Both the position numbers and the translations under genes were made by a program. A stretch of 24,761 bases of DNA from Candidatus Aenigmarchaeota archaeon CG_4_9_14_3_um_filter_37_18 (GTDB taxonomy: Archaea > Aenigmatarchaeota > Aenigmatarchaeia > CG10238-14): positions 1 to 24,761 of the forward strand of contig PFTQ01000027.1 of the NCBI GenBank assembly GCA_002789635.1, given 5' to 3'. Numbering within the stretch: position 1 is the stretch's first letter; each line of letters begins with the position of its first letter. Shown here piece after piece: positions 21,938 to 24,761 of the stretch. The notes beneath the pieces were generated by a model. The model was not told the DNA's origin, did not search any database, and saw only the letters and a program-made list of their open reading frames with translations.

Positions 21938-22281
21938 AAGAAAACTTTTTGATTAAAATTTGCCTGGTTGCAATATTTTCTGGCATAATTATAATGTTTG
22001 TATCTTCAAGAGCCATAAAACCAAAAGAAATTAAAATAGAAAATATTTCTGAAAAAGATAATTTTGTAAAAATAAACGGGAAAATAATGGAAATTTCAAA
22101 ATCAAAATCTGGGACAACATTTATGAAAATCAAAGATGAAACTGGATTAATAGATGCAATAATATTTGAAAATTCTATAAAAAATTTAGATGAAATCAGA
22201 CCTGGCCAAGAAGTTGAAATAATAGGAAAGCCCCAAGAATATAAGGGGAAAATGGAAATAATCATCTCTTCTATTCGATGA
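21934..22281 (+). CDS. Membrane-anchored OB-fold protein
   Basis: A 115-residue protein with one N-terminal hydrophobic segment (about 5-25, IKICLVAIFSGIIIMFV) and an OB-fold of the tRNA_anti/ssDNA type: VKINGKIMEISKSKSGTTFMKIKDETGLIDAIIF, then IRPGQEVEIIGKPQEYKGKMEI. The fold would face the outside, or the inside if the segment is cytoplasm-facing; topology cannot be fixed. Such anchored OB domains may bind extracellular nucleic acid. The ATG overlaps the ThpR stop (ATGA), and its 3' end overlaps convergent dnaG by 11 bp. Confidence 0.75.
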   Translation: MKENFLIKICLVAIFSGIIIMFVSSRAIKPKEIKIENISEKDNFVKINGKIMEISKSKSGTTFMKIKDETGLIDAIIFENSIKNLDEIRPGQEVEIIGKPQEYKGKMEIIISSIR

Positions 22282-23404
22282 CCAAATCTTCCCTTGTATA
22301 TATTCTCAGGTGTTTTGTTTTATAATCACTGTCTTTTTTATTTCCAATCAAATACTTGATTCCAACTACCTCAGATACATTAACTATAGTTTCATTTATT
22401 TCTCCGTCTAAAACTACTATTTCTGCGTCTTTGATCTTTTCGTTCTCTTCATTCAACTGAGTTAATGGTATCTTATATTTTAACTTCATGTTTTCATCAA
22501 ATATATACGCAGCTCTTGTTCCAACCATTTTATCCAAAACACTGGATATTTTTTTCTTCATTTTTTCATCTAAACTTTTCTTTACTTCAGATATAATTTG
22601 CTCGGTTGGCTCCCTCTCCCTTAAGGATTTGAATAACTCTTTCTTTGTCAATTCCTCAACTTCTTTTCCTTCTGGGGCCCTTGCAACAAAATCTACTGAT
22701 ACCAACTGAAAAAGTTCTTTTAATATTAGGTCTCCTCCCCTATCTCCATCTAAGAAAACAGTTGTTGTTTTTTCTTTGCAAAGCTCTATTATTGTAGGCG
22801 ATACTGTAGCACCACCTAAGGCTACTGTATTTTTTAGATTGTTTCTCAGCAAATTTATGATATCGGCTCTCCCTTCAACTATTATTATTTCATCCGATGA
22901 TAAGAGATCTGGTCCTGCTGGCAATCCTTTATAATTTCTTATCTCAGCTGTCCTGACAGATTCTTTTATCTTCTCTGTTAACTCGGTTGTATTTGGTATT
23001 TCATCTTCTATTAAGTCCCTGAGAATTTTTTTGGCCCTATCAACTACATAGTCCCTCTTCATGGTTCTTATATCCTTGACAGAAATTGTTTTTATGTAAG
23101 AGTTGCAAGGCCCTATTCTTTCAATTGTCTCTATTGCAGATGCTATCAATGATGTTTCTGCTCCATCTAAGCTAGAAGGAATTTTTATCATTCCTTTTGT
23201 TTTGCCTTTATTTCCAACTAGATCTACTTCTATTCTTCCTATTCTGCCTGTTTTTTGCAACTCTCTTAAATCTAAGTCTTGACCTAAAAGGCCTTCAGTT
23301 TGACCAAAAATTGCTCCAATAACATCTGGCTTCTCTACTACACCATCTGCGGAGAAATCCGCTTCTATTAAATATTTTATAGTCGACTGTGCTAATTTTC
23401 CCAT
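22271..23404 (-). CDS. dnaG: Archaeal DnaG-like primase
   Basis: A 377-residue archaeal DnaG, which has a Toprim centre and in archaea works in priming and with the exosome. Hallmarks are IGAIFGQTEGLLG, the Toprim glutamate IIIVEGRADI (E177) and the acidic pair FLDGDRGGD (D219, D221). The zinc-binding N-terminus of bacterial DnaG is absent, as expected. ATG 23404 is chosen because AAGGAGG (23414-23420, complement) is 9 nt away; an ATG 9 nt upstream would sit against the SD. It begins within the Toprim gene. Confidence 0.93.
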   Translation of the reverse strand: MGKLAQSTIKYLIEADFSADGVVEKPDVIGAIFGQTEGLLGQDLDLRELQKTGRIGRIEVDLVGNKGKTKGMIKIPSSLDGAETSLIASAIETIERIGPCNSYIKTISVKDIRTMKRDYVVDRAKKILRDLIEDEIPNTTELTEKIKESVRTAEIRNYKGLPAGPDLLSSDEIIIVEGRADIINLLRNNLKNTVALGGATVSPTIIELCKEKTTTVFLDGDRGGDLILKELFQLVSVDFVARAPEGKEVEELTKKELFKSLREREPTEQIISEVKKSLDEKMKKKISSVLDKMVGTRAAYIFDENMKLKYKIPLTQLNEENEKIKDAEIVVLDGEINETIVNVSEVVGIKYLIGNKKDSDYKTKHLRIYTREDLVIE

Positions 23405-23759
23405 AATAAACATCCTCCTTTAATTTTGAAAATTTTATTAACTCTTCAATTTGGGTAACCCCAAAAGAGTCTTTAATTGCTAATCTCAACCTATTATTTA
23501 CAATAAAACCATGTTTGGACATGATTTCATTTAACCTTGATTTTAAAAATTCACCCTCTTTGTCAAAATCTGTGAGTATGATGTAATTCTTGTTTTTAGG
23601 CAATTTTTCTACAAATGAATCTACTGGCTTTCCTGAAATTGCAAAAATGTTTTTTAATCCTATCCCTTCTAACGACAATTTATCCCTCTTTCCTTCTACA
23701 ATTATCGAGAACTCTAACAAATCGTCTACCAATTTTTCTATTCCGTGAAAGGTGAACAT
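23295..23759 (-). CDS. Small Toprim (UPF0292-like) protein, extended into dnaG
   Basis: A 154-residue protein with a Toprim core like DnaG and RNase M5: SIIVEGKRDKLSLE (E22) and ILTDFDKEGEFLKSRL (D64, D66). Family members usually end soon after the FGVTQIEEL stretch. Here the frame runs another 35-40 residues into the dnaG start region, out of frame with DnaG, giving a Cys/Trp-rich tail (RRWCSREARCYWSNFWSN) that looks like shadow sequence. A -1/+1 slip near 23420 would give a stop just before the dnaG SD. ATG 23759 sits about 23 nt behind TATA-like TTAAATATAA, so the mRNA is likely leaderless. Confidence 0.75.
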   Translation of the reverse strand: MFTFHGIEKLVDDLLEFSIIVEGKRDKLSLEGIGLKNIFAISGKPVDSFVEKLPKNKNYIILTDFDKEGEFLKSRLNEIMSKHGFIVNNRLRLAIKDSFGVTQIEELIKFSKLKEDVYYGKISTVDYKIFNRSGFLRRWCSREARCYWSNFWSN

Positions 23760-23808
23760 TAAAACCAATAATTATATTTAACCAAAAGTTATTTAAATCT
23801 TCTATTAT

Positions 23809-23826
23809 CTGCATTCCGTAATGCAG
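23809..23826. repeat. Perfect hairpin upstream of the transposase gene
   Basis: CTGCATT (23809-23815) and AATGCAG (23820-23826) flank CCGT. It lies 45 nt before the transposase ATG and between two divergent genes. It could be an IS end, an operator or a transcript hairpin; nothing in the window distinguishes these. Confidence 0.5.
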
Positions 23827-23871
23827 AATTAAAATGGAAGATTTAATAAGTCAAAATCATATTATTATAAG

Positions 23872-24761
23872 ATGAGACACCCAAAAAATAAGGTATTTCA
23901 TAAATTATTCCCGCATGAATTTATTAGAATGTACCACCAATCTTTAATCTTAGAATATGACAATAAGCTCTTTGAAAAGACCATTGGATGCCCTAAATGC
24001 AATTCTTACAAAAGATCAAAATATGACATAATAAAAAGAACGTTCTGCACACTAATCACAGAAAATGGATTCAGAAAAATTGAAGTAAGAGTCAGGCGTT
24101 ACAAGTGCGGAAAATGCGGCCGAGTTTACAATGCAAAGTCCCCGTTTTATCCAAGGTGCGACTACAGCAGACCACTTATAGACTTTTGCCTATTTCTCTC
24201 AGCCAAAAATCCATACAACAAAGTTGAAGTCATTTTAATGAATTTGTTTGGATTGCAGGTCGATAGGGATACGATTAGACTTTATGCAATGAGGTTCAAA
24301 GAAAGAGCGGGTAAAATAGCTGGGATAAAGTTGTTTGATAAGGATATTGGCATCAATTTCCTAAAACTATTTTTTGGTGTCCAAAATGTCAGAGAACTGA
24401 AAAGAAAACACCCGGACTTGAAAGGCATAGAATCGGCATCTGATGAAACATATCCAAGGAAGAAAGGCGCTAAGAAAGCATTGAAAGAAGAGAACAAAAT
24501 AAGAAAAGTTCTCGGAGAGGATGAGAAAAAATATCCAGATGGATTCACAACAGCTGCATCATACCTGCCAACAATCAAATCATACGCATCTCTTATCGTC
24601 ACAGAAAATCCGTTCAACTCTATTTTTTCAAGATTGTTGAGGCTTCCATTGGCAGGCTCCGACTACAATCTCACCGATGGGCATAAGGCCTATACCAATT
24701 TTCCTGACAGGGAGAGGTGCTTATTCCACTTGGCAAAAAACATGGCGAAGAAAGACAAGAT
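23872..24761 (+). mobile_element. Zinc-ribbon DDE transposase, MULE/IS256-like, cut by window edge
   Basis: An open frame from ATG 23872 runs off the window after 296 codons. An N-terminal zinc ribbon (C40-x2-C43, C79-x2-C82) precedes a putative catalytic core: first Asp in SASDETYPR (D191), second in LTDGHKAY (D269), then C283-x2-H286 (RCLFHLAKN), the CxxH of Mutator/IS256-type transposases. The third acidic residue lies beyond the window. The frame is intact as far as seen, so the element could be active. A 7-bp-arm hairpin at 23809-23826 lies 45 nt upstream and might belong to its end. Family assignment is by motif only. Confidence 0.75.

Noticed and set aside
1..24761. CRISPR array or defence island
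   Set aside because: No regularly spaced direct repeats with unique spacers and no cas or restriction genes are visible.

Overview
The window is archaeal. It encodes an archaeal histone, aIF5A, aIF2-alpha, a PAC2-family protein, archaeal uS2, archaeal DnaG, a Hel308-type helicase and PRC-barrel proteins. Its tRNA genes lack an encoded CCA, and several carry introns in bulge-helix-bulge (BHB) contexts. Promoters are TATA-like, and many start codons sit about 25-35 nt behind the TATA box, which suggests leaderless mRNAs. The DNA is AT-rich, genes are tightly packed, and coding genes are small. This fits a small-genome DPANN-type archaeon (Woesearchaeota/Pacearchaeota-like), but that placement is inference and no rRNA is present to test it.

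Layout. 1-555: a decayed IS481-like helix-turn-helix remnant, then the histone promoter region. 556-1691: histone and aIF5A (+) converge on a translationally coupled PRC-barrel/PqqD-like pair (-). 1775-3214: an intron-rich tRNA block. It holds Ser-GCT with one intron, Val-GAC with two, and Glu-TTC with one in the variable loop, with a free-standing LAGLIDADG protein gene between Val and Glu. 3244-5318: a DPPF-type methyltransferase converging on a SLC13/DASS transporter. 5416-6981: tRNA-Leu, a Fic-HTH gene with a clear inverted-repeat operator around its TATA box, and RidA. 7040-9210: aIF2-alpha, PAC2 and uS2 in one operon. 9255-11325: LemA, HtpX and a short TrmI-like methyltransferase. 11326-13687 (-): a Yip1-domain membrane protein, a DUF2178/XRE regulator pair and a frameshifted DUF998-like pseudogene. 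13832-16666 (-): tRNA-Pro overlapping the end of a Hel308-like helicase gene, then a zinc-ribbon Hsp20. 16853-19350 (+): a winged-helix regulator, a TsaC-TsaE fusion and a bacterial-looking TsaD. 19347-21275 (-): a second PRC-barrel gene, a UPF0200-type kinase and an AAA+ ATPase with a C-terminal winged helix. 21395-22281 (+): a ThpR-like 2H protein and a membrane-anchored OB-fold protein. 22271-23759 (-): DnaG and a Toprim protein. 23872-end: a zinc-ribbon MULE/IS256-like transposase cut by the window edge.

The most notable points are these. (1) A bacterial-style t6A tRNA-modification module (TsaC fused to TsaE, next to TsaD) sits in an archaeal genome, where KEOPS would be expected. (2) The intron-dense tRNA block includes a two-intron tRNA-Val whose introns appear to require ordered removal. 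(3) About five TTCAyGAA-like palindromes spaced near 20 bp lie between the AAA+ ATPase and ThpR genes, as an operator or origin-like array. (4) Two separate regulator genes have inverted repeats with the same 13-nt spacer bracketing a TATA box. (5) The ThpR homologue has lost its second catalytic histidine.
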